Source: Oligoflexus tunisiensis (GTDB taxonomy: Bacteria; Bdellovibrionota_B; Oligoflexia; Oligoflexales; Oligoflexaceae). Taken from it: a stretch of 64,000 bases of DNA. The notes beneath the pieces are model-generated. The model had not been told where the DNA came from, made no database searches, and saw only the letters and a program-made list of their open reading frames with translations. The stretch spans positions 2,812,471-2,876,470 of the forward strand of contig NZ_BDFO01000001.1 in NCBI RefSeq assembly GCF_001748245.1, written 5' to 3'. Below, one piece after another: positions 54,391-63,222 of this stretch. The translations under genes and the position numbers were made by a program. Positions within the stretch are counted from its first letter, which is position 1. Each line of letters begins with the position of its first letter.

Positions 54391-55071
54391 CTATTTCTTG
54401 CCCGCCGGCCGCTGCATCGCGGCGATATCACTGGACGCGGTCATGGAGAACAGCCGCGCACACTGCTCACGGTCCTCATCCTGCAAATAGCGGGTCATAT
54501 GCAGGAGAACACCCCAACGTTCCGAATAACCGAGCGAGCTGACCACACAGCCCATCTTGTTGAGCACATGAAGATGATGCTGATTGCTCGGAGCCACATC
54601 ACCTTCGATGCGTCGCACACCATGGTCTTTCATGATGCTGGCCAAAAGTTCAAAGAACATGGGATAGAGGCCCAGATTCTGATAATCCGGATGAACGGCA
54701 ATATTACGGAAGTTATAACTGCTCCAGTCGAGCAGGGAACCCACAGCCAGACCCATGACGCGATCACTCTCTGCCAGATCCTGGAAGACGAAAAAATCGC
54801 CGAGCTCTTCGTAATATTTCTGTTTCGCATCGGCAGCGCCGTCGTCCTTGAAACGACTCTCCGTGGCATCGCGCTGGTAAACCTCGGGAAAAAGCTGATG
54901 AACCAGCGGCCAGGCCTCCACAGCCGCGATGCGATCGACCACGATGTTCGCCGTCAGAGTTCGGGGGAAATGCAGTTTCCAGTCCAGACCCCAGATTTTT
55001 TGGGCCAGGGATTCCGAATCCTGAGTTTGAAGCGACTGTTTTCGGGGCTGGATTTTTTGAACGGAAGCCAT
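54391..55071 (-). CDS. GNAT acetyltransferase of the YcaO/HDO operon
   Basis: A 226-residue protein with a GNAT core: FRNIAVHPDYQNLGLYPMFFELLASIMKDHGV (acetyl-CoA loop, about 118-150) and NQHHLHVLNKMGCVVSSLGY. An N-terminal extension of about 45 residues is unassigned. ATG 55071 has AAAGGA 6 bases upstream; a TTG at 55098 behind GGAGGGTGGAG is an alternative. It is first of the operon, 46 bases before the 10-codon frame. Substrate unknown; it could acylate a peptide or an amino-acid product of the pathway. Confidence 0.8.
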   Translation of the reverse strand: MASVQKIQPRKQSLQTQDSESLAQKIWGLDWKLHFPRTLTANIVVDRIAAVEAWPLVHQLFPEVYQRDATESRFKDDGAADAKQKYYEELGDFFVFQDLAESDRVMGLAVGSLLDWSSYNFRNIAVHPDYQNLGLYPMFFELLASIMKDHGVRRIEGDVAPSNQHHLHVLNKMGCVVSSLGYSERWGVLLHMTRYLQDEDREQCARLFSMTASSDIAAMQRPAGKK

Positions 55072-55133
55072 CTTTTTTCCTTTGCCGTGACGCAACACTC
55101 CACCCTCCTTCGTAGGCGTGGCGTTTTAATTGA

Positions 55134-55174
55134 GTTAAGATTCCTTAACAGCACGAGCGCTGCAATTAGCGCTC
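55134..55174 (-). promoter_or_regulatory. Two perfect inverted repeats upstream of the GNAT/HDO/YcaO operon
   Basis: GTTAAG-ATTC-CTTAAC (55134-55149) and GAGCGCT-GCAATT-AGCGCTC (55155-55174) lie 63-103 bases before the operon start, in the expected promoter zone. Both are good operator candidates; the regulator is unknown. Confidence 0.5.
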
Positions 55175-55273
55175 TGCGATCAACGGCATGGCTGAAAGTT
55201 GCGATGAATTTGCCGGCGGGACGCGGACTCTTTTCCAATGGCAGGATAAGGATCAGGAGTCAATCTGTTCAAG

Positions 55274-55588
55274 TCAGTCCTCGTCCTTGTCATCAGGGAC
55301 TTCTTTCAGGAAGGGCAGCGCCTTCACATCGACCGGCTCGTCATGGATTTCTTCCACAAACAGGATGTTGTGATACGGGATATGCATGGAGATGGTATTG
55401 CGGAAGCGCTTGCTCGCCGCGTCCTCTTCCGGAAGGATAATCATCTTGGTGGCATCCTTGAACACAAAGTCGCTCAGACAAACCAAGCCGGGCAACGTGC
55501 TCGGCTCGACCTGCCGCACCAGAGCTTCCATCGGGGCTGTCTGGCTTTTTTCCACAAATCGTACGCGGTAAATATGCTCTTTTTTCAT
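55274..55588 (-). CDS. DUF1820 family protein
   Basis: A 104-residue cytosolic protein with the DUF1820 pattern: KKEHIYRVRFVEKSQ at the N-terminus, LPGLVCLSDFVFKDATKMIILPEEDAASKRF and ISMHIPYHNILFVEEI. The family has no known function. AGGA stands 5 bases before ATG 55588. The C-terminus is acidic (EVPDDKDED). It is divergent from lysS. Confidence 0.85.
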   Translation of the reverse strand: MKKEHIYRVRFVEKSQTAPMEALVRQVEPSTLPGLVCLSDFVFKDATKMIILPEEDAASKRFRNTISMHIPYHNILFVEEIHDEPVDVKALPFLKEVPDDKDED

Positions 55589-55718
55589 CCAAGTCCTCAT
55601 GGCGTGTCAGTGGTTTCAAGGCGGCGGTCTAGCCCGGTTTTCTCTTGCCTTGAGCCCTTCGTATGCTAAAACTAACCGGTTCCGTTCGTAAACGCATTTC
55701 CAAGAACAAAGGTAATTC

Positions 55719-57311
55719 ATGAAGCCCCTGACCCCCCATTGGGCCGACCAGGCTGCCGCACGCGTGGCAGCTGCATGCGGCGACAAAGACTCGTATACCG
55801 TGGCGAGTGGTATCACGCCCAGCGGAGTTGTCCATATCGGTAATTTCCGTGAGGTCATCACGGTCGACCTCGTGGCGCGAGCCCTGCGCTCATTGGGAAA
55901 AAAGGTGCGTTTCATCTACAGCTGGGACGACTTTGATACACTGCGTAAGGTTCCCGTCAACCTGCCCAATCAGGAGATGCTGACCGAAAATCTGCGGCGT
56001 CCGATCAGCCGTGTTCCCGATCCTTACGGCGAAGACAAGAGCTACGCAGCCCATAATGAACGCGTCTTTGAAGAGGAATTGAAGCAGGTCGGGATCGATC
56101 CTGAATTTTTGTATCAAAGTGAACGCTATGGTTCCGGTCTTTATGCGGAACAAATCAAGGTGGCTTTGGAAAAACGCGATGTGATTCGCAAGATCCTGGA
56201 TGCCTTCCGGGCGGAACCTTTGGCCGCCGACTGGCTGCCGACCACGATTTACTGCAGTCGCTGCGAGCGCGATCGCATGGAATATGAACGTTATCCAGGC
56301 GGTTATGATTATTCCTATAAGTGCGGCAGCTGCGGCCTTGAGGAAACGATCGATATCCGCAAAACCTCCAATTTGAAATTGAACTGGCGAACCGACTGGC
56401 CGATGCGCTGGGCCTATGAAGGCGTGGACTTTGAGCCAGGTGGCAAGGATCATTCCAGTGATGGCGGTTCCTATGACACCGGCAAGCGCATCGTGAAGGA
56501 AGTCTGGGGCCGGGAAGCGCCGCAGTACCTGCAATACGATTTCGTGTTGATCAAAGGCGGAACGGGGAAAATGTCCTCGTCCAAAGGCGAACTGATCACC
56601 CTGTCGGAAGCCATGGCAGTCTATGAACCCCAAATGGTGCGGTGGATCTTTGCCAACCAAAGACCCAACACCGATTTTGCGATCGCCTTTGATACCGATG
56701 TGATCAAGGTCTACGATGAATTCGATCGCGCCGAGCAGTTCGTTCTGCAGCCTATGCCGCAAAATCCAGGCAAATGGCCGGTCATGCGGCGCGCCTATGA
56801 ACTGTCCTGCCTGGGGGAGGGCGAAGTGCCGGCTAAAGCTCCCTATCGCGCGCCCTTCCGTGAACTCACGGGCCGTTTGCAGCTTTGCGATGGTGATGTG
56901 GAGCGGACCTGGGCCGTTTATTACAAGGACAAGGCGGTCACACCCGAGGAAAAAGCGGCCTTCCGCAGTCGGGCCGAACGCGCCTGGAATTGGGTGCAGG
57001 ACTATGCGCCGGACGAGTTCCGTTTCTCCATTCACAAGGAAGCGGTTCCTGTGGCGATGTCGGAGCAGCAGAAGGCGGCAGTCGTGGCTCTGCGCGGACT
57101 CTTGCAAGGACTTGACCTCGCGTCCATCGAAGCGAAGGATTTAAACCAGCGCCTCTATGATGATATCATTCATACGACAGGCTGCGATGGCAAAGAGTTT
57201 TTCAGCGCCGTCTATCAGAAGATTATCGGTCGCGATCAAGGTCCACGTCTGCCGGGCTTCCTCAAGGAACTGGGCAATGATCGCGTCCTGAAGCTTTTGG
57301 CAGACGTCTAA
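55719..57311 (+). CDS. lysS: Lysyl-tRNA synthetase, class I
   Basis: A 530-residue class I LysRS: SGVVHIGNFRE (HIGH motif), GKMSSSKGELI (KMSKS), and a four-Cys zinc ribbon (CSRCERDRMEY and CGSCG, about 182-206). This class is typical of archaea and a scattered set of bacteria, in contrast to the usual bacterial class II enzyme. AAAGG stands 6 bases before the ATG. The LEA lipoprotein and rfbD follow within 41 bases and probably share its message, ending at the 58.84-kb terminator. Confidence 0.96.
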   Translation: MKPLTPHWADQAAARVAAACGDKDSYTVASGITPSGVVHIGNFREVITVDLVARALRSLGKKVRFIYSWDDFDTLRKVPVNLPNQEMLTENLRRPISRVPDPYGEDKSYAAHNERVFEEELKQVGIDPEFLYQSERYGSGLYAEQIKVALEKRDVIRKILDAFRAEPLAADWLPTTIYCSRCERDRMEYERYPGGYDYSYKCGSCGLEETIDIRKTSNLKLNWRTDWPMRWAYEGVDFEPGGKDHSSDGGSYDTGKRIVKEVWGREAPQYLQYDFVLIKGGTGKMSSSKGELITLSEAMAVYEPQMVRWIFANQRPNTDFAIAFDTDVIKVYDEFDRAEQFVLQPMPQNPGKWPVMRRAYELSCLGEGEVPAKAPYRAPFRELTGRLQLCDGDVERTWAVYYKDKAVTPEEKAAFRSRAERAWNWVQDYAPDEFRFSIHKEAVPVAMSEQQKAAVVALRGLLQGLDLASIEAKDLNQRLYDDIIHTTGCDGKEFFSAVYQKIIGRDQGPRLPGFLKELGNDRVLKLLADV

Positions 57312-57340
57312 GCCGTCGCTCCACACTCGAGGAGGGGCTG

Positions 57341-57829
57341 ATGTTGGATCGGCGGCGTTTGGGTATCCTGCTGACGGTATCGGGTTTGATTGCGATCGGC
57401 GGATGCACGTATTTCCGACAAATGATCGGCTGGGTGGCGGAAAAACCTCAAATCCAGCTGGTTCAGATCGATGTCCAGTCCTTCAGCGTGCATCGCATCG
57501 AGCTGGTTTTTGTGCTCGATATCATCAATCCCAACGCCTTTCGGGTGGAAATCGAAAACCTCGACTATCGGGTCCGCGGACTCGATATGGAGCTTGGCAA
57601 GGGTCAGCACAGTCAACCGATTGTGCTGGAAGCCAAGGAACACAGCACGGCCCGTCTGCCCTTTTCCGTGGACCCCGAGGTGGCGCTGCAGCTGATGAAG
57701 AAGTATATGAAAAATCCCAAGGATCTGAAACTCAAGCTGTCGGCCCGGCTGCATCTCGGCACGGCCTTCGGCGCGATGAATATGCAGTTCGAAGACGAGA
57801 AGATTTTGCTCAAGGGTTTGCCCCAATAA
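57341..57829 (+). CDS. LEA type 2 (WHy-domain) lipoprotein, second copy
   Basis: A 162-residue lipoprotein with lipobox IGGC (Cys22) and a WHy domain (EKPQIQLVQIDVQSF, IINPNAFRVEIENLDYRVRGLDMELGKGQ). It is a diverged paralogue of the lipoprotein at 32.1 kb with the same segment order. GAGGAGG precedes the ATG. It lies between lysS and rfbD on one strand with short gaps. Confidence 0.86.
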   Translation: MLDRRRLGILLTVSGLIAIGGCTYFRQMIGWVAEKPQIQLVQIDVQSFSVHRIELVFVLDIINPNAFRVEIENLDYRVRGLDMELGKGQHSQPIVLEAKEHSTARLPFSVDPEVALQLMKKYMKNPKDLKLKLSARLHLGTAFGAMNMQFEDEKILLKGLPQ

Positions 57830-57851
57830 CATGCAGCTGAGAAGGTGGAGC

Positions 57852-58790
57852 ATGATGAAGCGCCCGCGGATATTCCTCACAGGAGCCAATGGACAGGCAG
57901 GATTTGAAATCTGGCAGGCCCTGGCGCCACTGGCCGATATCAGCGCTTTTAAAGGACCTCATGATCGGGTTGCGGCCATTCCCGCCGAAACGCTTGATCT
58001 GTGCGATGCCGCCGCCTTGGAGCAGGCCATTCGCCAGGTGAAACCCGACCTCATCATCAATCCGGCCGCCTACACCGCGGTGGACAAGGCGGAGAGCGAG
58101 CAGGACAAGGCCTTCCTGGTCAATGCCACCGCTCCCGGGGTGATCGGTCGCGTGGCGCGCGAGGTGGGAGCCGCCGTGGTGCATTTTTCCACGGATTATG
58201 TCTATTCCGGTGAAGGCACCAGTCCCTATCACGAGGATGAACGCATTGCGCCGATCAATGTGTATGGGCAAAGCAAGTGGCAGGGTGAATCCAATCTGAT
58301 GGCCAGCGGGGCCGCCTCTATCACACTGCGTACATCCTGGGTTTATGGTGTCTACGGCCATAACTTTGTCAAAACCATGCTGAAACTTGGTCGCGAACGC
58401 GAAACCTTGAAAATCGTGAATGATCAGCACGGAGCGCCCACCAGTGCCCGCACGCTGGCGAACTTCGTCCAGCACCTCGTGCAGCTCGGTCGTACGCACG
58501 GTTTTCCGGCCACTTTCAGCGTCCATCAGGGCGTTTATCATCTGACCGATCGCGGCTGCACCCACTGGCAGGCCTTCGCCACGGAAATTTTCCGTATCGC
58601 CCGCAGCTACGGAGTGGATCTTGCGGTAAAGGAAGTGGACGGCTGCCCCAGTTCGGATTATCCTACACCTGCGAAGCGACCCCGGAATTCCCGTCTGTCC
58701 TTGACCCGCATCGAGGAAAGTTTCGGCTTCCAACCCCCACGCTGGCAGGATGCCCTGGCTGCGATGATGGCCCCGCTCCTGGGCCTTTGA
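57852..58790 (+). CDS. rfbD: dTDP-4-dehydrorhamnose reductase
   Basis: A 312-residue short-chain dehydrogenase that reduces dTDP-4-keto-rhamnose with NAD(P)H, the last step of dTDP-L-rhamnose synthesis. It has the FLTGANGQAG nucleotide loop, HFSTDYVYSGEGTSPY, and the catalytic YGQSKWQGE. The other rml genes are absent here. ATG 57852 has GGTGGAGC upstream; an earlier in-frame ATG at 57831 overlaps the previous stop region. Confidence 0.93.
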   Translation: MMKRPRIFLTGANGQAGFEIWQALAPLADISAFKGPHDRVAAIPAETLDLCDAAALEQAIRQVKPDLIINPAAYTAVDKAESEQDKAFLVNATAPGVIGRVAREVGAAVVHFSTDYVYSGEGTSPYHEDERIAPINVYGQSKWQGESNLMASGAASITLRTSWVYGVYGHNFVKTMLKLGRERETLKIVNDQHGAPTSARTLANFVQHLVQLGRTHGFPATFSVHQGVYHLTDRGCTHWQAFATEIFRIARSYGVDLAVKEVDGCPSSDYPTPAKRPRNSRLSLTRIEESFGFQPPRWQDALAAMMAPLLGL

Positions 58791-58835
58791 TTTTCAATTA
58801 GTATGGCTTATGGATTTCCATAAGTTTTTGCCCAT

Positions 58836-58872
58836 AACCGGGTCTCTGGCTCGTCCAGAAACCCGGTTTTTT
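58836..58872 (+). terminator. Terminator of the lysS-LEA-rfbD message
   Basis: Stem AACCGGGT/ACCCGGTT with an inner CTGG/CCAG pairing, followed by six T, 46 bases after rfbD. Confidence 0.92.
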
Positions 58873-58985
58873 GCATATTTCGCAAGTTTTGCAAGTTGGT
58901 AAGAATCCTAAGAAAAATGAAATTTTTCTCAAGTTTTGGCCGATTTTTCCGAGGAGATATGAAAGCTTTATCCCGGAGTATCCCC

Positions 58986-59876
58986 ATGAGAATTCATTTG
59001 GGTCTTGCGTTGACCGGATTGGTCTTCGGTCTCGCCCTTGCGACGTCTGCAGCCGCGTGGACGTCTGATGAATTCAATGAAAGCATGTCGGCGTATTTAA
59101 CCAGTCGGATGCCCCAGCGTCCCACGACGCCCATCCCCGGCGGCAAAGCCCTGCTCGCGGCTTATCATGATGCTCCGATCCGTAAACGCGAAGAGGCCGT
59201 GCTCGATGCTCTGCAGCGCGGCTACTTTCCTGATTTCATGCGAAAGCTGAAGGCGGTGACCATTCAGGAGAAAGGTCATACGCTCACGTTTTGGGTCATG
59301 CCGGATTATGTGGCTATCGGCAACAATGAGGATTCCGTGCTGATACCCTTGAGCTTCGTGAGCGCCCGCAAACTCGCGAGCAGCTGGGATTTCGTTCTGC
59401 CCACACCGAAGATGGTGGATGCCATCTTTCATCAGGCGGAATGCGTGATGTGGCCGCGCATCTTCAGTCCCGCCACGGAAATGAACAGTGTCGCCTGGCT
59501 GGAAGCCCATAATGATTTGATTCGTTCGCAGCGCTTTATGGAATGGGATTTCACCCGCCTTGTCGCCGGTCATAAAAAAGATATCGTGCTCTCGTCGCGC
59601 CTGGTGCATCAAGGCAAGAGAATTGCGATCTATGGCTGGCAGAACATTCGGAACGGCGAAAACATTCAGCCGCTTTCCACCTGGCACGGGGATCGTTATG
59701 TGGATTACAGCCACGGTCTGCGGCTGGTGGGTTCGTGGGCCATGCTGGACGGCAAAATGCAGCCTCTGAAACAGATCATGGCGGATCCTGAACTCAGCGC
59801 ACTGGTCAGTCGCGAAGGTCCCATTCCTGTCGATTATCTGTTACGCGAACCGGTGGAAACCGCCGCGCAGCTCTAA
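58986..59876 (+). CDS. Exported protein of unknown function
   Basis: A 296-residue protein with a Sec signal (MRIHLGLALTGLVFGLALA, cleavage near SAAAW). The mature part begins WTSDEFNES and includes TFWVMPDYVAIGNNEDSVLIPLSF, a YVDYSHGLRLV segment and a MLDGKM stretch, a pattern I recall from conserved exported hypothetical proteins. ATG 58986 has CGGAG 7 bases upstream; ATG 58959 with a very close GAGGAG is the alternative. No enzymatic motif is recognised. Confidence 0.75.
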   Translation: MRIHLGLALTGLVFGLALATSAAAWTSDEFNESMSAYLTSRMPQRPTTPIPGGKALLAAYHDAPIRKREEAVLDALQRGYFPDFMRKLKAVTIQEKGHTLTFWVMPDYVAIGNNEDSVLIPLSFVSARKLASSWDFVLPTPKMVDAIFHQAECVMWPRIFSPATEMNSVAWLEAHNDLIRSQRFMEWDFTRLVAGHKKDIVLSSRLVHQGKRIAIYGWQNIRNGENIQPLSTWHGDRYVDYSHGLRLVGSWAMLDGKMQPLKQIMADPELSALVSREGPIPVDYLLREPVETAAQL

Positions 59877-59997
59877 GTTACTCCCCTGGTACAATTATTG
59901 AGAACCCGTTGGGGCCAACCGGCCCCTGCAAAATGCGGTCATTGACATCGTTGGCAACTGATTGGATAAGAGGAAAACCGATTTTCCCTAGCCATGG

Positions 59998-62718
59998 ATG
60001 TCGCCTATGTCGCGTACCCTGTCTCGAAAGCTTAGTCTCCTCAGTCTTCTGCTGCTCCTGCCGGCCTGTCAGTGGAAAAAGGACAAACACCCTGCAACGG
60101 AGCAACCCGGTCTCTGGTCCAAACTTCCCGAACCGCTTTACCCTGAGTCCAACACCGATGTTCAAAAACTGCCGCGCATCCTCATCGAAAATGCCCGGAT
60201 CATGCTGGCGACGGGCGCGAGCATCCCGCAGGGCTATGTGTATATCGAAGGGGGACTCATTCACAAAGTCGGTGAAGGCGCGGCGCCTGAAACCAAGGAT
60301 GCCCTTCGCATCGATGGACGCGGCAAGGTTGTGACTCCAGGTATCATCGACATGCATTCGCATATCGGTGTTTATCCTTTGCCGGGTGCCAAGGCGCATC
60401 AGGACGGCAACGAAGCCACCCATCCCACCACGCCGGATGTCTGGGCGGAACATAGTTTCTGGCCGCAGGATCCTTCCATCTGGCGGGCACTGGCGTCGGG
60501 AGTGACCACCATTCATGTGCTGCCTGGTTCCGCCAATCTCATCGGAGGACGCACGGTCACCTTGCATATGAAACCGGCCCCTTCGGTGGCGGCCATGCGT
60601 TTTCCCGAAGCGCCTCAGGGGATAAAAATGGCCTGTGGCGAAAATCCCAAGCGCGTCTATGGCGACAAGAGCGGGCCTTCGACCCGCATGGGCAACGTCG
60701 CCGGGTATCGCAAGCTCTTTCAGGAAGGCTGGGAATATCGCCAGAGCTGGCTGGATCATGAGCACGCCATGGAACGCTGGAAGAAAAATGGGGACAAGGA
60801 CCGCCCCGTGGCGCCCAAACGCGATCACGCGCTGGATACCATCACGCGGATCCTGAATGGTGAAATCCTGGTCCACGTGCATTGCTATCGTGCCGATGAA
60901 ATGGCGATCATGCTCGATCTGGCCAGGACCTATGGTTTCCGCATTCATGCCTTTCATCATGCGCTCGAAGCTTACAAGCTTCGCGAGCGTCTGGTGGCGG
61001 AAAAGGTGGCGATCGCCACATGGGCAGACTGGTGGGGCTTCAAGATGGAAGCCTTCGACGGCATTCCCCTCAATGCTCCCATGCTGCATGCAGCCGGAGG
61101 CATGCCGACCATCCATTCGGATTCGGAGGACGAAATTCGTTATCTGAATCTTGAAGCGGCGAAAGCGCAGACGGCAGCGCGTGAGTTCGGCATCGAAATC
61201 AGCGATGACGAAATTCTGCAATGGATCACCCGCAATCCGGCGATCGTGCTCGGCATCGATAAGAAAACAGGCACCATTGAGGAAGGAAAGATGGCGGATA
61301 TCGTGCTGTGGGATCGTCATCCCTTCTCGGCCTATGCCAAGCCCGACAAGGTTTTGGTCGGCGGCGAGATCCTCTTTGATCGCGGCCCGCAGGTTTATCC
61401 GCTTGGGGATATGGAGCGCGGCATTCGCAACTTTGGTTTGGGTGACCGCGGTTCGCAAAAGGATCCGCTGCCGGGTATTGGCATTCCGGATCAGAAGGTG
61501 CAGACGCCGCTTCCGGCTGAGCCACGGCTTCACGATAGTTTCGTGATTGAACATGCCACGGTTGAGACCGGCACGGGTCAACGCCTGGCTGATACCAGCG
61601 TCTGGGTGGAAAAGGGCGTGATCCAGGCGATTGGTGCCCACAGCGCGGCCCCGGAAATTCCACGCGTGGACGCCCAGGGACGGGTGCTGACGCCCGGCTT
61701 CATTGAAAGTCAAACGGCGATGGGCGCGCTGGTGGTGGAAATGGAAAAGGATGGGCAGGATCATGATGCCGGCGAGGGATTGAATCCGGCCTTCCGCGCC
61801 CTGGATGGCTGGGATCCCTTTTCACTCCGCATGCCGATCGCCCGGGAACAGGGTGTGACCACGGTCGTGGCCAAACCCAGCGGTGGAATCATCTCCGGTC
61901 AGGGTGCAGCGCTCGACCTTTCCACCAGCGTGACCGCTACGCAAACACCTGCGACGCCGCTCATGTTCGGTTCGCTCACCGGCGGAAAAAACCGGGGGCA
62001 AACCTGGTTGAAACTGCGCGAGGCCTTTGAAGATGCCCGTTATTACAAACAGCAGGGGGGTCTCAAGGCCCTGCATGCCGCCCAGCTGAGTCTCCGGCCT
62101 TTGCATCTGGACGCGCTCTACGAAGTCATGCAGGGGCGTCTGCCTTTGATTCTGACCCTGCATCGTCAGGCGGATGTCCTGACGGCGATTCAGTGGAAGA
62201 AGGAAATGGCCGCGCAGGGTTTTCCTTTGAAGTTGATCCTGAGTGGGGCGGGGGAAGCCTGGCTGGCGGCCAAGGAACTGTCCGCGGCGAAAATTCCGGT
62301 GATCCTCACCCCATCACGGCAAATGCCCCGCAGCCTTGATGAACTGCGTGTGCGGGATGATCAGGCCACACTGCTGATGGAAGCCGGAGTGGATGTGATC
62401 ATCAGCACGGACGATGTGCGGGTGGGGCGTTTGCGTCAGGAGGCGGCACGCGCCGTGGCCTTCTCCCTGCCTTATGCGTCCGCGCTCGCGGCCATCAGCA
62501 GTGTTCCGGCTCGTGTTCTGGGTCTTAAGGATCGGGGTGCGATTGAAGTCGGCAAGCGTGCTGACCTTGTGCTCTGGTCCGGTGATCCTTTCGAACCACA
62601 AAGTGCGGTGCAGAAGCTTTGGATTGCCGGGAAGGATATGGACCTGAATCATCGGCAGAAGGAACTGGCGCGCGCCTACCTTGCGAAAGCTCCCACGACG
62701 CCTCCCGAAGCGAAGTAG
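59998..62718 (+). CDS. Two-domain amidohydrolase lipoprotein
   Basis: A 906-residue lipoprotein (LLLLPAC lipobox, Cys near 24) with two amidohydrolase-fold halves in tandem. The first (about 60-480) keeps metal-binding spots: PGIIDMHSHIGV (HxH), HVHCYRADEM, IHAFHH and IHSDSED. The second (about 515-890) starts like a domain (ENGVIQAIG-like strand, TPGFIESQTAMG) but has no HxH and keeps only the fold, with STDDVRVGR near the end. It resembles imidazolonepropionase-like exported amidohydrolases. The substrate is unknown. No clear Shine-Dalgarno precedes ATG 59998 or the ATG at 60007. Confidence 0.87.
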   Translation: MSPMSRTLSRKLSLLSLLLLLPACQWKKDKHPATEQPGLWSKLPEPLYPESNTDVQKLPRILIENARIMLATGASIPQGYVYIEGGLIHKVGEGAAPETKDALRIDGRGKVVTPGIIDMHSHIGVYPLPGAKAHQDGNEATHPTTPDVWAEHSFWPQDPSIWRALASGVTTIHVLPGSANLIGGRTVTLHMKPAPSVAAMRFPEAPQGIKMACGENPKRVYGDKSGPSTRMGNVAGYRKLFQEGWEYRQSWLDHEHAMERWKKNGDKDRPVAPKRDHALDTITRILNGEILVHVHCYRADEMAIMLDLARTYGFRIHAFHHALEAYKLRERLVAEKVAIATWADWWGFKMEAFDGIPLNAPMLHAAGGMPTIHSDSEDEIRYLNLEAAKAQTAAREFGIEISDDEILQWITRNPAIVLGIDKKTGTIEEGKMADIVLWDRHPFSAYAKPDKVLVGGEILFDRGPQVYPLGDMERGIRNFGLGDRGSQKDPLPGIGIPDQKVQTPLPAEPRLHDSFVIEHATVETGTGQRLADTSVWVEKGVIQAIGAHSAAPEIPRVDAQGRVLTPGFIESQTAMGALVVEMEKDGQDHDAGEGLNPAFRALDGWDPFSLRMPIAREQGVTTVVAKPSGGIISGQGAALDLSTSVTATQTPATPLMFGSLTGGKNRGQTWLKLREAFEDARYYKQQGGLKALHAAQLSLRPLHLDALYEVMQGRLPLILTLHRQADVLTAIQWKKEMAAQGFPLKLILSGAGEAWLAAKELSAAKIPVILTPSRQMPRSLDELRVRDDQATLLMEAGVDVIISTDDVRVGRLRQEAARAVAFSLPYASALAAISSVPARVLGLKDRGAIEVGKRADLVLWSGDPFEPQSAVQKLWIAGKDMDLNHRQKELARAYLAKAPTTPPEAK

Positions 62719-62730
62719 TTCCACGAAAGA

Positions 62731-62759
62731 AAAAAGAAAGCCGGTTCCGAGGAACCGGC
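62731..62759 (-). terminator. Terminator of the 44-residue membrane protein gene
   Basis: Perfect 9-bp stem GCCGGTTCC/GGAACCGGC (62740-62759), followed in the minus direction by TTTCTTTTTTC. It probably also ends the amidohydrolase message on the other strand. Confidence 0.85.
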
Positions 62760-62807
62760 TTCAAAGATGCTTAGTATAAGTTACAGGAACATAGGAGTTC
62801 CGATTGA

Positions 62808-62942
62808 TCAGGCACCAACAACCATCAAGATAGCGACCAGCGTTGCGGCTACACCCAGGCCGAGGATCAAAGTCGCCATTACGCTTTCAGACATGACGTC
62901 CATGAGGTTGTTTTCTTCGGGTGTGTGATGGATGGTTTTCAT
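62808..62942 (-). CDS. Small single-pass membrane protein (44 residues)
   Basis: ATG 62942 with AAGGA 8 bases upstream reads a 44-residue protein: a polar His/Glu-rich start MKTIHHTPEENNLMDVMSES, then one hydrophobic helix with a GLGVAA core ending in VVGA. A strong terminator follows the stop. Length, ribosome site, helix and terminator together make this a real gene below the usual size cut-off. Function unknown; such small inner-membrane proteins often act as subunits or regulators of larger complexes. Confidence 0.75.
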   Translation of the reverse strand: MKTIHHTPEENNLMDVMSESVMATLILGLGVAATLVAILMVVGA

Positions 62943-63022
62943 GACTTCTTTCCTTTATCTGAACTGCGCTGGTCTTGAACTTCCTGAAGCCGCGCATGAA
63001 TTGAAATCAGCTTCCGGTTATC

Positions 63023-63043
63023 AGACGATCTCATCGTCTTTTT
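63023..63043 (+). terminator. Hairpin with T tract upstream of the small gene
   Basis: Stem AGACGAT/ATCGTCT with a CTC loop and five T on the plus strand. No plus-strand transcript nearby needs it except read-through past 62718; it could also be part of the 5' leader of the 44-residue gene. Confidence 0.45.
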
Positions 63044-63161
63044 ATTGCATCAGCATCATCTGCTGACATCTCCAATCTATGCTTTTTTTCGGACGAATCA
63101 AGCATCAGTATGCACTATTTTTTCAAAGGATGGGCTTCTGGCCAGCCGGTTAGTCGTTAAG

Positions 63162-63218
63162 ATGATGCTGAAGAAAATCCGGAAGATCTTGAAACGCAAG
63201 GGTTTAAAGGCTGAATAA
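63162..63218 (+). CDS. Possible 18-residue basic peptide, or body of a small RNA
   Basis: ATG 63162 reads MMLKKIRKILKRKGLKAE then TAA, an amphipathic, strongly basic peptide. No clear Shine-Dalgarno is seen. It is followed at once by a hairpin and 11 T, so the region is certainly a transcript end; the product may be a peptide or a small RNA. Confidence 0.4.
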   Translation: MMLKKIRKILKRKGLKAE

Positions 63219-63222
63219 GAAT

